Below the pieces are notes generated by a model. It searched no databases, was not told where the DNA came from, and saw only the letters and a list, made by a program, of their open reading frames with translations. A stretch of 64,000 bases of DNA from Streptococcus pneumoniae. GTDB lineage: Bacteria; Bacillota; Bacilli; Lactobacillales; Streptococcaceae. Where the stretch lies: positions 1 to 64,000 of the forward strand of contig NZ_CKYA01000004.1 of assembly GCF_001113365.1 (NCBI RefSeq), written 5' to 3'. The first letter of the stretch is position 1, and each line of letters starts with the position of its first letter. The translations under genes and the position numbers were made by a program. Below, piece by piece: positions 53,420-62,195 of the stretch.

Positions 53420-54073
53420 TTATCTAAGCCAATCGATTGGCTCTTGTCCTGTCTCTTTTAAGAATGCATTGGCCTTGGAAAAGGGCTTGGAACCCCAAAA
53501 TCCTCTATAAACCGACAAAGGACTTGGATGGGCTGATTCGATAATCAAGTGATGAGGATTGGTAACTAATGCCTTCTTCTTACGTGCATAAGCTCCCCAG
53601 AGTACAAAAACGACTGGTCTATCTAGATGATTGACCACCTGAATCACAGCATCAGTAAAAGGCTCCCAGATTTGACCAGCATGACCATTGGCCTGTCCAG
53701 CAGGAACAGTCAAACAAGCATTAAGAAGCAAGACTCCTTGTTCAGCCCAAGCTGTCAAATCATGAGATTTCTTAACTCCGATATCATCTGACAATTCTTT
53801 CAAGATATTTTGCAAGGATGGTGGAGCTGGGATAGAGTCAGGTACGGAAAAACTCAAGCCCTGCGCTTGACCTGGTCCGTGATAGGGGTCTTGCCCTAGA
53901 ATTACCACCTTAACTTCTTCAAGCAGTGTTGTCAAGAGAGCCTGAAAAACCTTTTCCTTGGGTGGATAAATAATCCCCTGAGAATAGACCTGCTCCATAA
54001 ACTGATTGATTTTCCCGAAATAACCCTCAGGTAATTGCGCCTTAATCAAAGCATGCCAAGACGAGTGTTCCAT
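53420..54073 (-). CDS. ung: Uracil-DNA glycosylase
   Basis: 217 residues from MEHSSWHALIKAQLPEGYF. Family 1 UDG motifs: the water-activating aspartate in GQDPYHGPGQAQGLSF (about 63-78), LLNACLTVPAG, and the HPSPLS loop (about 187) that pushes into the DNA minor groove. It removes uracil from DNA. The ATG at 54073 follows AAGGAGTC and is preferred. An in-frame ATG at 54088 is only 7 bases from the predicted transcription start and lacks a ribosome site. Confidence 0.96.
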   Translation of the reverse strand: MEHSSWHALIKAQLPEGYFGKINQFMEQVYSQGIIYPPKEKVFQALLTTLLEEVKVVILGQDPYHGPGQAQGLSFSVPDSIPAPPSLQNILKELSDDIGVKKSHDLTAWAEQGVLLLNACLTVPAGQANGHAGQIWEPFTDAVIQVVNHLDRPVVFVLWGAYARKKKALVTNPHHLIIESAHPSPLSVYRGFWGSKPFSKANAFLKETGQEPIDWLR

Positions 54074-54101
54074 AGCTGACTCCTTCATTTTTACTGCCTC
54101 T

Positions 54102-54110
54102 ATTATAGCA
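54102..54110 (-). promoter_or_regulatory. Extended -10 promoter of the ung operon
   Basis: On the minus strand TGCTATAAT (TATAAT at complement 54102-54107) is an extended -10. The start is near 54095, so the leader to the preferred ung ATG is about 22 bases and carries AAGGAG. Confidence 0.75.
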
Positions 54111-54136
54111 AAAAGTGGCTATGGAAACCACTTTTT
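54110..54136. terminator. Bidirectional terminator between the YjjG-like gene and ung
   Basis: AAAAAGTGG (54110-54118) pairs with CCACTTTTT (54128-54136). It overlaps the stop codon of the phosphatase gene and abuts the ung -10, so one operon ends where the next begins. Confidence 0.75.
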
Positions 54137-54827
54137 ACAGTTTATCTAAACAATCCAGCAAGTCTTGGTAAGAATGGGCTTCGTAGGTTGGCTGGGCTTG
54201 TGTGTGATTTTCGAGGTGATGAGGATTGTACCAGATAGTGTCAATCCCCGCATTATTGCCACCTTGAATGTCGGCGGTTAGGGAATCTCCAATCATCAGC
54301 GTCTTTTCTTTGCTAAAGCCTGTAATCTGCTGACCAATCTTTTCATAAAAGAGAGCATCCGGCTTTTGTGTTTGCAACTGTTCAGAGATAAAGACTTGGT
54401 TGAAATAGGAAGCCAGACCAGACTGAGCCAGACGCCCCGTCTGAATGGCAGTAATGCCATTTGTCGCAGCATACAGCTCATAATCTCGCTCGATAAGGCT
54501 ATCCAAGAGTTCATGAGCACCTAAAAAAGTTTGTCCCTGTTGAGCGAGGTAAAATTGGTAACGCTGGGCTAGAAAACTACCGTCTTTTTCCTGTCCAAAG
54601 TGAGCAAATAAACGAGAAAAGCGCGTGTTAACCAGCTCTTGTTTACTGATTTTCTTTTGCTCCAAGTCCTTCCAGAGAGCCTTGTTCATAGGAACATAAT
54701 AGTCTTTATAAGCCTGAATATCTGCAACCCCTTCTTCTTTTAGAAGTTGCGTCAAAGCCACATCCTCAGCAGCATCAAAATCAAGCAAGGTGTGGTCGAG
54801 GTCGAAGAGTAGAAATTTGTAGGACAA
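54135..54827 (-). CDS. HAD phosphatase, YjjG-like pyrimidine nucleotidase
   Basis: About 230 residues. HAD motif I is FDLDHTLLDF with nucleophile aspartate, motif II TNG in AATNGITAIQ, and motif III/IV the lysine in KPD and GDSLTADIQGGNNAG. A helical cap sits between motifs I and II. The pattern matches the YjjG family, which dephosphorylates pyrimidine nucleoside monophosphates including non-canonical ones. I take the TTG at 54827 (giving SYKFLLFDLDHTLLDF), preceded by AAAGGAAA. A GTG at 54863 would add 12 residues without a ribosome site. Confidence 0.85.
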   Translation of the reverse strand: MSYKFLLFDLDHTLLDFDAAEDVALTQLLKEEGVADIQAYKDYYVPMNKALWKDLEQKKISKQELVNTRFSRLFAHFGQEKDGSFLAQRYQFYLAQQGQTFLGAHELLDSLIERDYELYAATNGITAIQTGRLAQSGLASYFNQVFISEQLQTQKPDALFYEKIGQQITGFSKEKTLMIGDSLTADIQGGNNAGIDTIWYNPHHLENHTQAQPTYEAHSYQDLLDCLDKL

Positions 54828-54900
54828 TTTGGTGTTTTCCTTTCTAAGATAAACAACTTTCACTTCAGCCAGCTGTTTAATGTAAAAACTTAAAAGTGGT

Positions 54901-54928
54901 ATAGTATCACAAAGAATAATCGTTCCAA
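54901..54928 (-). promoter_or_regulatory. Promoter of the YjjG-like gene
   Basis: On the minus strand TTGGAA (complement 54923-54928), 16-base spacer ending in TGA, then TACTAT (complement 54901-54906), an extended -10. Confidence 0.6.
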
Positions 54929-54936
54929 TTGATTAA

Positions 54937-55170
54937 CTAATCCATACTATTATAGTCAAGTTTATTTTTATTATAGAAAAATCTTCTATAAATTCGAGCA
55001 ATAGTTAAAATAAATACAAATATGACTCCCAAAATAGATAACACTATTTTCACAAAATTCATTTCAGAGCCTATTACATAGATATGAAAAAGAGGGGCTA
55101 GTCCTACACATAGAAACAATAGATAATTTATAAAGTTTATTTTACCAAATCCTGCAAAAAAATATTTCAT
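54937..55170 (-). CDS. Small hypothetical membrane protein
   Basis: 77 residues with two hydrophobic helices (about 13-33 and 38-60), followed by a basic stretch RIYRRFFYNKNK, which predicts a cytoplasmic C-terminus. CAAAGGAGAATAT precedes the ATG at good spacing, and a fitting promoter lies further upstream, so it is likely real. No recognised family. It lies just upstream of the YjjG-like gene, which has its own promoter. Confidence 0.6.
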   Translation of the reverse strand: MKYFFAGFGKINFINYLLFLCVGLAPLFHIYVIGSEMNFVKIVLSILGVIFVFILTIARIYRRFFYNKNKLDYNSMD

Positions 55171-55520
55171 TTTAAATATTCTCCTTTGAAGCCCCTAATG
55201 TTTAAAAATAATGACTGCTTAAAATTAAACAGCTCTAAAATCTAAATATTTGTCAGAGATAAGCTATACTAAGATTATTTTTTAAGCACAACCTTCTTGC
55301 TCTTATGGTTTAATTATATTATAACACTATAAAATTTTCAATTTAATTGATACTTACCATTTAATCATATTCGATGAGTTGTATTTTACAGATTAATATT
55401 ATTTAGCCTTCTTTTTTAGTCACTTTTTAATTCTCAAATTCCCTTTGTTTATACAACTATAATATTATTGAAAAACAACTTGAGATTAAAGATTTTCATC
55501 CTCTTTTTATTCTGGTAGCA
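55171..55520. other. 350-base AT-rich intergenic region
   Basis: It contains the probable promoter of the small membrane protein on the minus strand: TTGTGC (complement 55286-55291), 17-base spacer, TATAGC (complement 55263-55268). No further ORF is convincing. Rather AT-rich compared with the flanking housekeeping genes, like the ABC module that follows. Confidence 0.5.
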
Positions 55521-57203
55521 TTACACACTCAACTCAAACAACTTATAAAACTCACCTCTCCTATCCATCAAGTCACAAAAAGAACCATCTTCAACAATGA
55601 CGCCTGCTTTCATAAAGAGAATTCTATCGTATCTTTTCAAAATGTTTTCATTCAACTTGTGGGTTACTACAAGTGCAGTCAAATTTTGAATATCCAAGAT
55701 TGAACTTTCAATTTCAGTAGTTACTTGATTATCCAAAGACGAAGTAGCCTCATCCAATAATAAGATTGGTGTTTTTCGAATCAAGGCACGCGCAATACTA
55801 AGTCTCTGTCTTTCTCCCCCAGATAGATTTGATCCATTCTCACCACATAAAGTTTGTAGACCTAATTCATTTTCTAAAATATAACTTTCTAAACCAGACT
55901 GCTGTACAGCTCTTTTTATATCATCTTCAGTAAAGGATTGACTAAGGGTAATATTTGCTTTTAAAGTATCATCAAAGATATAAACATCTTGCTGAACAAT
56001 AGTCATTAAGTTATAAAGGCTCTCTGCTGAAATAGCTTGCAAATCTTGATTATCAATTGAGATATACCCACTTGTTACATCATAGAAACGCAGTAATAGA
56101 TTGAGTAAAGTTGATTTTCCACTGCCTGACATACCTACTATTGCAATTTTTTCCCCCTTTTTGATCTGCAAAGATAAATTATTAAAAATCTTTTCCTCAG
56201 CATTAGGGTAGGAAAAATCTACGTTTGAAAAAGAAATGACATCATCAAAATATTCTTTCGTTTTACCAGTTTGAAGTTCGATTACATCTTTTACCTCAAA
56301 TGAATTCAGTGTAGCTTGACCTTCGCGGAATTTACTCATTCCCATACCAATTTCATTTAGTGGCATTACTACAAAATTGACTAGTTGAACAATAGCTGTA
56401 ACACTCCCAATTGTGGTATGCCCACCGAAGACCAGATACATTCCTCCACCAAAGGCTACTAAAAAAACAATCATCCCTGAAAGTTGAGAAATAACATTAG
56501 ATAAAACATCAAATTTCCCTTTGATGAAATATATCTCATCCAATTTCTCGCTTTCGTTTTTGTAATCTTGACCGATAGCCTCTTTCACATTAAAACTCTT
56601 TATAACTAGAAACCCTGCTAAAATATCTTTAACCTTAGCTAAATATTTCTGATCGGCTATCATAGAACTATTTTGTAGAGAGGCTGATTTTTGTCCAATA
56701 AAACCTGAAATCATCATAGGAATAATGCTAGCAATGATAACTAATAAGGTCAAAAACCAATTACCTATAAACATGGCTACTAGTGAGAAAATCATTAAGG
56801 AAATATTTTTTGAAATATTAAAATACTGGTGCAAATAATCCTGCTCAATTTTCTTCATGTTCTCAGTTAATATTGAAATAAATTTCCCTGATTTTTCCTT
56901 AGAAAATTCTCTATAATCCCTATCTAAAATAGATTTAAACACCTTATTTTTGTATCTTGACATAATCTGCCTAACAAGTTTATTTCTTAATCGAAGGGAT
57001 ATAAAATTAAGACTGGCATAGATAAATATTACGATAGAGCCTATTAGTATCGCTTGGGTTAGAGCTTCCCTATTTTGGGACATTCCACTATCAATTATAA
57101 TTTTAATAGAATAAGCAAAAGCAATATTAGTTAAAGGAACTAATATATTAAAAATCATGAAAGTATAAAAAGACTTCTTATGGTACTTTGTCAATTGTTT
57201 CAT
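55521..57203 (-). CDS. ABC exporter, fused permease-ATPase
   Basis: 560 residues. Six hydrophobic helices span about 13-280. The ATPase domain has Walker A GMSGSGKST (357-365), signature LSGGERQRLSIARALI and Walker B ILLLDEATSSLD. As a half-transporter it would work as a homodimer or with another partner. Family members export peptides, lipids or drugs; nothing visible fixes the substrate, and it lacks a C39 peptidase domain. It is the last gene of the TetR-controlled module, 21 bases after the ATPase gene. Codons are AT-rich. Confidence 0.85.
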   Translation of the reverse strand: MKQLTKYHKKSFYTFMIFNILVPLTNIAFAYSIKIIIDSGMSQNREALTQAILIGSIVIFIYASLNFISLRLRNKLVRQIMSRYKNKVFKSILDRDYREFSKEKSGKFISILTENMKKIEQDYLHQYFNISKNISLMIFSLVAMFIGNWFLTLLVIIASIIPMMISGFIGQKSASLQNSSMIADQKYLAKVKDILAGFLVIKSFNVKEAIGQDYKNESEKLDEIYFIKGKFDVLSNVISQLSGMIVFLVAFGGGMYLVFGGHTTIGSVTAIVQLVNFVVMPLNEIGMGMSKFREGQATLNSFEVKDVIELQTGKTKEYFDDVISFSNVDFSYPNAEEKIFNNLSLQIKKGEKIAIVGMSGSGKSTLLNLLLRFYDVTSGYISIDNQDLQAISAESLYNLMTIVQQDVYIFDDTLKANITLSQSFTEDDIKRAVQQSGLESYILENELGLQTLCGENGSNLSGGERQRLSIARALIRKTPILLLDEATSSLDNQVTTEIESSILDIQNLTALVVTHKLNENILKRYDRILFMKAGVIVEDGSFCDLMDRRGEFYKLFELSV

Positions 57204-57224
57204 TCCTAATCTACCTCATAATTC

Positions 57225-57944
57225 TTAAATTTCATTTAGAAAATGTGACATAAAATATTCTTCTAAGTCAATATTCTCTCTCTTAAGCTCTTTCATAGAG
57301 ACCTGTTCTAGCATTTGTCCATTTTTGATAACACCAATCTTATCTGCTATCTGTGAAATTTCCGATAAAATATGACTTGAGATGAATATTGTAACACCAC
57401 ATTCCTTAGAAAGAGACAACAACAGATTTCGAATTTCTTGAATTCTTATTGGATCTAAACCATTGATTGGTTCATCTAAAATTAACAATTTTGGTTTTGT
57501 TAGGAAAGCCCGAGCTAAACCAAGTCTCTGTCTCATTCCTAACGAAAACTCTTTTACTTTTTTAGTCTTATTTTTTAATCCGACCATTCTTAAGGCTCTT
57601 ATTATATCTGATTCAATAATATTTTTCCCCATATACTGAGCGTGAATTTCCAAAATTTCTTTTGCTGTGAGGTTTTCATAAAAAATTGGTGTTTCAATAA
57701 CACTTCCAACTTGACTTAGAATCTCCTCTCTGTGATTTTGTAAATTTTTTCCAAAGATTTCAATACTACCAGATGTAACAGTTGATAAGGATAACATACA
57801 TTTCATTAAAGTTGTTTTCCCTGCGCCATTTGGTCCTAAAAATCCATAGATTTCTCCTTCAGCAATTTGAAGGTTGATACCACTTAAAATTTTTTCTTTA
57901 TCAATTGTTTTAAAAACTTCTTTTATTTCAACAATATTTCTCAT
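57225..57944 (-). CDS. ABC transporter ATP-binding protein (BcrA-like)
   Basis: About 239 residues from MRNIVEIKEVFKTIDKEK. Walker A GPNGAGKTT near 40, signature FSLGMRQRLGLARA near 130, Walker B KLLILDEPINGLDP, and a switch histidine in ISSHILSE. It is of the BcrA/NodI type, which pairs with a separate six-helix permease such as the gene upstream, often giving resistance to peptides. The ATG at 57944 follows AGAAAGAGAG. An in-frame ATG 12 codons earlier has no ribosome site. Confidence 0.87.
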   Translation of the reverse strand: MRNIVEIKEVFKTIDKEKILSGINLQIAEGEIYGFLGPNGAGKTTLMKCMLSLSTVTSGSIEIFGKNLQNHREEILSQVGSVIETPIFYENLTAKEILEIHAQYMGKNIIESDIIRALRMVGLKNKTKKVKEFSLGMRQRLGLARAFLTKPKLLILDEPINGLDPIRIQEIRNLLLSLSKECGVTIFISSHILSEISQIADKIGVIKNGQMLEQVSMKELKRENIDLEEYFMSHFLNEI

Positions 57945-58079
57945 TTCTATCTCTCTTTCTATATCTAGCTTTAAATGCAAGAATTTTTCTTCAGGAGCAT
58001 AAATACTAACTTATACAGTCTCTTCGTTTAAATAAATCATCACAAAATTAGCACTTTCCTTCCATTAAACTCAGATATA

Positions 58080-58820
58080 CTACTTGATATTAATATCTTT
58101 TCTTGAAATAGTATAAATTGAAAATGAAACAATCATTAAACTTATGAAACTAGCAAATATTAAGAAGAATAAGTTATCAACAAAATTATTAGTTAAACTG
58201 CCTGGACTTACATTCGAAAGTAACGCTGCTAAACCAAGTCCTGAAAGCATTGTTATAGCTATTGAATGCCTAATCATACCTAAAACAAAAGGTAGTATTC
58301 CGACTAATACTGTTCCAAACGTAATTCCAGCTAAGTTAATCATTTGATTAGCTACTGGTATATAATTTGATTCAGTTAAAACTGCTACTAATTTAATTAA
58401 TAATTGAATAACTAAATGTGCAGTAAAATGAGCAATAAATGATATCAGAATTACTGTAAGCACTTTTCCCCATAGTAACTTTATTTTAGAAACAGGGTAG
58501 GAAAACAGCTGAAAAATTGTTCTTCGTTTAAATTCATCAATAATAATCGTAGACAATAAATAAGATTCGAAAATTAAAAATGCTGCTTTGGTAAATAAAG
58601 ATCCAAACAATGATGTTGCAATTGCCCAACTTCCCCATTTATCAGTAATTTTAATATTATTGGCACTCTGTCCAACAAAATCTCCCAGTTTATTATCAGT
58701 ACCTAACCCCATGATTATGATTCCTGTAATACCTAATACTATCAATATGGTACCCAACCAAGCAAAAAATAATTTTGATTTTGAAACTTTATTTAATTCA
58801 ATTTTAATAAGCGACAACAT
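58080..58820 (-). CDS. ABC transporter permease (ABC-2/BcrB-like)
   Basis: About 246 residues from MLSLIKIELNKVSKSKLFFA, with six hydrophobic helices and the short basic N-terminus usual for ABC-2 permeases. It is the first gene of the module and the partner of the ATPase 135 bases downstream. The ATG at 58820 follows GGAGGAAAAATCT. A TTG five codons earlier falls inside that ribosome site and is unlikely. Two TetR-type operators lie upstream. Confidence 0.82.
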   Translation of the reverse strand: MLSLIKIELNKVSKSKLFFAWLGTILIVLGITGIIIMGLGTDNKLGDFVGQSANNIKITDKWGSWAIATSLFGSLFTKAAFLIFESYLLSTIIIDEFKRRTIFQLFSYPVSKIKLLWGKVLTVILISFIAHFTAHLVIQLLIKLVAVLTESNYIPVANQMINLAGITFGTVLVGILPFVLGMIRHSIAITMLSGLGLAALLSNVSPGSLTNNFVDNLFFLIFASFISLMIVSFSIYTISRKDINIK

Positions 58821-58878
58821 AGATTTTTCCTCCAAAAAATTTTGTTAATATTAATTACACTATTCAAAAAGCACCTTG

Positions 58879-58893
58879 CATACTACCGGTATG
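58879..58893. promoter_or_regulatory. TetR operator 1 (permease promoter)
   Basis: CATACTACCGGTATG, a near-perfect palindrome. On the minus strand it lies in the spacer and -10 of a promoter with TTGAAT as -35 and TATGCA as -10, so binding would block transcription of the ABC genes. Confidence 0.75.
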
Positions 58894-58912
58894 TTAAGAT
58901 TCAAAAAATAAA

Positions 58913-58927
58913 CATACTAAAGGTATG
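58913..58927. promoter_or_regulatory. TetR operator 2
   Basis: CATACTAAAGGTATG, the same 15-bp pattern as operator 1, centred 34 bases away (about three helical turns) and upstream of the -35 of the ABC promoter. Confidence 0.75.
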
Positions 58928-58942
58928 TATACTGGAATTTTT

Positions 58943-58967
58943 AATACCATATCTAGAGTATGGTATT
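58943..58967. terminator. Hairpin between tetR and the ABC operon
   Basis: AATACCATA (58943-58951) pairs with TATGGTATT (58959-58967), perfect, 7-base loop. It can end tetR transcription before the ABC promoter. It also resembles the operator half-sites. Confidence 0.6.
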
Positions 58968-58991
58968 TTTTAAAATATCAATACTTAAAAT

Positions 58992-59627
58992 TTATTTGAC
59001 ACCTTTTAAGTGATCAAATAATTGGAAAATTACTTCCATCATTTCATCAGTAATCAACTGCACTCCCAAACCTTCAAAAGTTAGTTTAATGAACTTCATT
59101 TTACTCTTTAATTCTTCTACTGAATAAATAGAAATTTGGAACCCAATCCAAATATTCAAAGTTAAAACAATCAAATCAGCTAGCTCTTCAGGATATTCTG
59201 TTTTAATTGATTTATCTTTAACACCTTCGAAAATTTTTTCTCTAATCCCTGGTAAAAAATCAGAAAATAAACTTAAATACTGCTCTCCTAACAAACGTGG
59301 ACTTCTTAGCATAATTGAGACAGAGTATACTAATCTTTGTTGTTCTAAATTTGAGAACGCATCCATCAAAGAATTTTGTATTTTTTCTAATGCAGTATCT
59401 CCTCTCCAATTGTAATTTAAAATTTCATGATTATTTTCGCTAATGATTGATTGCAATATTTCATCTTTAGACTCGAAATGATGATAAATAACACCTTTCG
59501 TCAATCCACCTAACCCATCGATTATATCTTGTATTGAGGTATTATCAAATCCTTTTTCTAAAAATAAATCTTTCGAAACTTCTAATATTTTTTTTCTAGT
59601 TTCATGTGAGTTTCTATTCCTTGCCAT
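58992..59627 (-). CDS. TetR family repressor of the ABC module
   Basis: About 211 residues from MARNRNSHETRKKILEVSKD. The N-terminal helix-turn-helix is typical: FDNTSIQDIIDGLGGLTKGVIYHHF (split about 30-55), with the YHHF recognition helix. The C-terminal ligand-binding region is less conserved. The ATG at 59627 follows AAGGAGTTATA. It is transcribed toward the ABC genes from its own strong promoter with an operator copy at the start site, so it should repress both itself and the transporter until a ligand binds. Confidence 0.9.
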   Translation of the reverse strand: MARNRNSHETRKKILEVSKDLFLEKGFDNTSIQDIIDGLGGLTKGVIYHHFESKDEILQSIISENNHEILNYNWRGDTALEKIQNSLMDAFSNLEQQRLVYSVSIMLRSPRLLGEQYLSLFSDFLPGIREKIFEGVKDKSIKTEYPEELADLIVLTLNIWIGFQISIYSVEELKSKMKFIKLTFEGLGVQLITDEMMEVIFQLFDHLKGVK

Positions 59628-59643
59628 TATAACTCCTTCCAAA

Positions 59644-59658
59644 CATACTAATGGTACG
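59644..59658. promoter_or_regulatory. TetR operator 3 (tetR autoregulation)
   Basis: CATACTAATGGTACG matches the other two operators except for one base in each half. It covers about +1 to +15 of the tetR promoter. Confidence 0.72.
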
Positions 59659-59665
59659 TAATCTC

Positions 59666-59694
59666 ATTATAATGCAAGAAAGTAATAATGTCAA
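59666..59694 (-). promoter_or_regulatory. Consensus tetR promoter
   Basis: On the minus strand TTGACA (complement 59689-59694), 17-base spacer, TATAAT (complement 59666-59671): a perfect sigma-70-type promoter. Confidence 0.88.
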
Positions 59695-60042
59695 GATTCT
59701 TTTTATCCCCTCTAATTTTCAAAATTCATTGGTAAAACACTATCCTATACAATTGACAGCTCAAATCTTTCAGAATAGAACAATCCTATCTATCGAACAC
59801 CCTAACTTCATAAATATCCATGTAATTCTAGGCCTAGAATTCCTATAAACTAAATGTTTTCGCACTATTCTAAGCCATTGATTGCCTTAAATTTTAATTT
59901 TTAAAGAATTCTAAAGCTAGAATAGTCCCATCACAATCAGTTTTGATTGATTCACAATTTAGAAACGCTATGATTCTACTCCTTTTACATTAAAAAGGAA
60001 CTGCATAAAGCAATCCTTTTCTGATTTTGAAATCATTTACTT
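59695..60042. other. AT-rich intergenic region between tetR and the dha locus
   Basis: About 350 bases without a supported gene. A 65-codon plus-strand reading frame (59651-59848) starts inside the operator/promoter region and has no ribosome site or family pattern. Several imperfect inverted repeats with CTAGAATT are visible near 59820-59930. Confidence 0.5.
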
Positions 60043-60147
60043 ATACTCTTCGAAAATCAAATTCAAACCACGTCAGCTTCACCTTGCCGTACTCAAGTAC
60101 AGCCTGCGGCTAGCTTCCTAGTTTGCTCTTTAATTTTCATTGAGTAT
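60043..60147 (-). repeat. BOX element (boxC-boxA, minus orientation), left flank of dha locus
   Basis: 105 bases from ATACTCTTCGAAAATC to TTTTCATTGAGTAT, without boxB. It shares CTTGCCGTACTCAAGTACAG and the GCGGCTAG block with the inverted copy at the right edge of the window. Confidence 0.9.
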
Positions 60148-60208
60148 TAAACTTTGATAGTTGAGATAATCAATAGCCCACCTATAAAAAGAGTTATAGT
60201 AAAATTCC

Positions 60209-60583
60209 TTATTTATTGATTTCAAGCTCCGACAACTGTGTTTGAATAACTGACAGTTCTGCACCAGCCTGAAGAAGAGCAGCTGCAGTATAGGCACCTT
60301 CTACAATTGGAACCCTGTTGATGATAATACTTTTATCACTGAAATCAGCCACAATTTCTAAGTTCATTTTAGCAGAACCTAGGTCAAAAAAAGCTAATAA
60401 AGTATCTGCTGGATTTTCGGAAACAACCCTATCTACTTGATCAAAACTCGTTCCAATTCCTCCATCTTCGGTTCCTCCTACATAAGTAATCGGAACATCT
60501 TTAGCTACTTCACTAATCAGTTCAACGACACCTTGTGCAATGTGTTTGGAATGTGAAACGATAACAAAACCAATACTTCCCAT
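60209..60583 (-). CDS. dhaM: Dihydroxyacetone kinase phosphotransfer subunit DhaM (EIIA-like domain)
   Basis: 124 residues, a single PTS EIIA-Man-like domain with the phospho-accepting His11 in IVSHSKHIAQG. It takes phosphate from HPr and passes it to ADP bound to DhaL. The HPr-like and EI-like extensions found in E. coli DhaM are absent, as in lactococci. It overlaps dhaL by one base (TAATG) and ends the dhaKLM operon. Confidence 0.93.
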   Translation of the reverse strand: MGSIGFVIVSHSKHIAQGVVELISEVAKDVPITYVGGTEDGGIGTSFDQVDRVVSENPADTLLAFFDLGSAKMNLEIVADFSDKSIIINRVPIVEGAYTAAALLQAGAELSVIQTQLSELEINK

Positions 60584-61158
60584 TAAACCACCCCAGTTTC
60601 TAAAAGAGCAGTAAAGAGTAATCCTGATGAGAATGATCCAGGATCAATATGTCCAAGAGAACGTTCTCCTACATAAGATGCCCTTCCTTTAGTTGCAAGT
60701 AAATCTTTGGTAGCATTCACTACCTGATCAATAACCTCTTGAGTCAATTGGCCAGCAGACAAGGCAGCAATAACAGGAGTCCAAACATCAACCATTGTCT
60801 TTTCTCCAACTTCTGCTTTCCCACGTTTGACAATCATATCCAAACCGCTTTGTAAGATTTCCTCTATTTTCGAATTAGAATCAGCCTTGGCCATGCCCAT
60901 AAAAGCAGATCCATACAAGGGACCAGAAGCACCGCCTACCTTACTCAGTAGTTGCATTGAGACAAGTTTAAACACATCACTGCTGGTCTCAAATTGCTTT
61001 CCTTCTAAGTTTTCCATAACCGCAGCCATGCCACGCGCCATATTTCCACCGTGGTCTCCATCTCCTATAGGAGTGTCTAACTCACTAAGGTAATCTTTCT
61101 GTTCTTGAATCTTTTCATTAAAAAGCTTCATCCATTCAAGAGCTTGTTCAGCATTCAT
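60583..61158 (-). CDS. dhaL: Dihydroxyacetone kinase ADP-binding subunit DhaL
   Basis: 191 residues. The magnesium/ADP site is in LDTPIGDGDHGGNMARGM (about 25-42), with three aspartates, and GGASGPLYGSAFMGMA follows at about 75. The ADP stays bound and is rephosphorylated by DhaM, then phosphorylates dihydroxyacetone held by DhaK. AAGGAGG precedes the ATG. Twenty-one bases after dhaK. Confidence 0.95.
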   Translation of the reverse strand: MNAEQALEWMKLFNEKIQEQKDYLSELDTPIGDGDHGGNMARGMAAVMENLEGKQFETSSDVFKLVSMQLLSKVGGASGPLYGSAFMGMAKADSNSKIEEILQSGLDMIVKRGKAEVGEKTMVDVWTPVIAALSAGQLTQEVIDQVVNATKDLLATKGRASYVGERSLGHIDPGSFSSGLLFTALLETGVV

Positions 61159-61179
61159 TTGACATTTCCTCCTTGAGTT

Positions 61180-62169
61180 TTACCAAGCTGGTGTAGTAAC
61201 AGGTGCATTTAGAGCATCCAACCACTCATCATCTGCCAATCGAATCAATGTTAATGATAATCCAGCCATATCGATTGATGTCATATAGTTTCCAATTTTC
61301 TTAAATGCCAACTCAACACCTTTTTCATGGAGTAATTTAGCCACATCATTTGCAAATACGTATTGTTCCATAAGAGGAGTGCTTCCTAAACCATTGATGA
61401 GAAGGCCATAGCGTTCTCCAGCCTTAAGTTGGAAACCTTCAGATAATTTTTCAACCAATTCTGAGGCCAATTGTGCTGAAGGTTGCATTTTCTCTTTTTT
61501 ATATCCTGGCTCACCATGAATACCAACTCCATATTCAAATTCATCATCTTCTAGAACAAAACCGGGTTTCCCAACTTCAGGAACAGTTGCTCCAGACAGG
61601 GCCAGCCCAATTGTTTTAATTTCTAAGACAAGTTTATCGGCCAAGTCCTTCATTTCAGCTAATGATTTACCAGAACGAGCTGCAGCACCCAAAATTTTAT
61701 GGACTAATATAGTACCTGCTACACCTCGACGACCTTGGGTATAGAGACTATTTTCAACCGCAATATCATCATCGACTACAACACTTGCTACATCAATACC
61801 TTCCATTTCAGCAAGTTCTTGTGCAATTTCAAAGTTCATAATGTCACCAGAATAGTTCTTGATGACCATGAAAACTCCAGCACCTTCATCAGCCGCCTTG
61901 ATGGCTTCTAAAATTTGGTCCGGAGTAGGTGAAGTGAAGACTGCTCCACAAATGGCAGCAGACAACATTCCATCTCCTACAAATCCAGCATGACTTGGTT
62001 CATGTCCTGAACCTCCACCTGAAATGAGTCCAACTTTTCCTGTCTTTTCTGCCTTTCTAACAATGACATCAAAACCATCTAAGCGTTCTACCAAGTCATC
62101 ATGCATGAATGACAATCCCTGCAACATTTCATCAACAACTTGTGTCGGTTCATTTATAATTTTTTTCAT
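61180..62169 (-). CDS. dhaK: Dihydroxyacetone kinase substrate-binding subunit DhaK
   Basis: 329 residues. All three key residues of the E. coli enzyme are present at the same numbers: H56 in GGGSGHEPSH, D109 in NYSGDI, and H218 in GVGIHGEPGY, which binds dihydroxyacetone covalently. With DhaL and DhaM it makes dihydroxyacetone phosphate for glycolysis. It is the first gene of dhaKLM, divergent from dhaS-dhaQ. The shared intergenic region has an activator site and a cre site. Confidence 0.96.
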   Translation of the reverse strand: MKKIINEPTQVVDEMLQGLSFMHDDLVERLDGFDVIVRKAEKTGKVGLISGGGSGHEPSHAGFVGDGMLSAAICGAVFTSPTPDQILEAIKAADEGAGVFMVIKNYSGDIMNFEIAQELAEMEGIDVASVVVDDDIAVENSLYTQGRRGVAGTILVHKILGAAARSGKSLAEMKDLADKLVLEIKTIGLALSGATVPEVGKPGFVLEDDEFEYGVGIHGEPGYKKEKMQPSAQLASELVEKLSEGFQLKAGERYGLLINGLGSTPLMEQYVFANDVAKLLHEKGVELAFKKIGNYMTSIDMAGLSLTLIRLADDEWLDALNAPVTTPAW

Positions 62170-62195
62170 GAGAAACTCCTTTCGGCATCTATCTT

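Noticed and set aside
59651..59848. 65-codon plus-strand frame upstream of tetR
   Set aside because: It starts inside the tetR operator/promoter, has no ribosome site, and shows no recognisable protein pattern.
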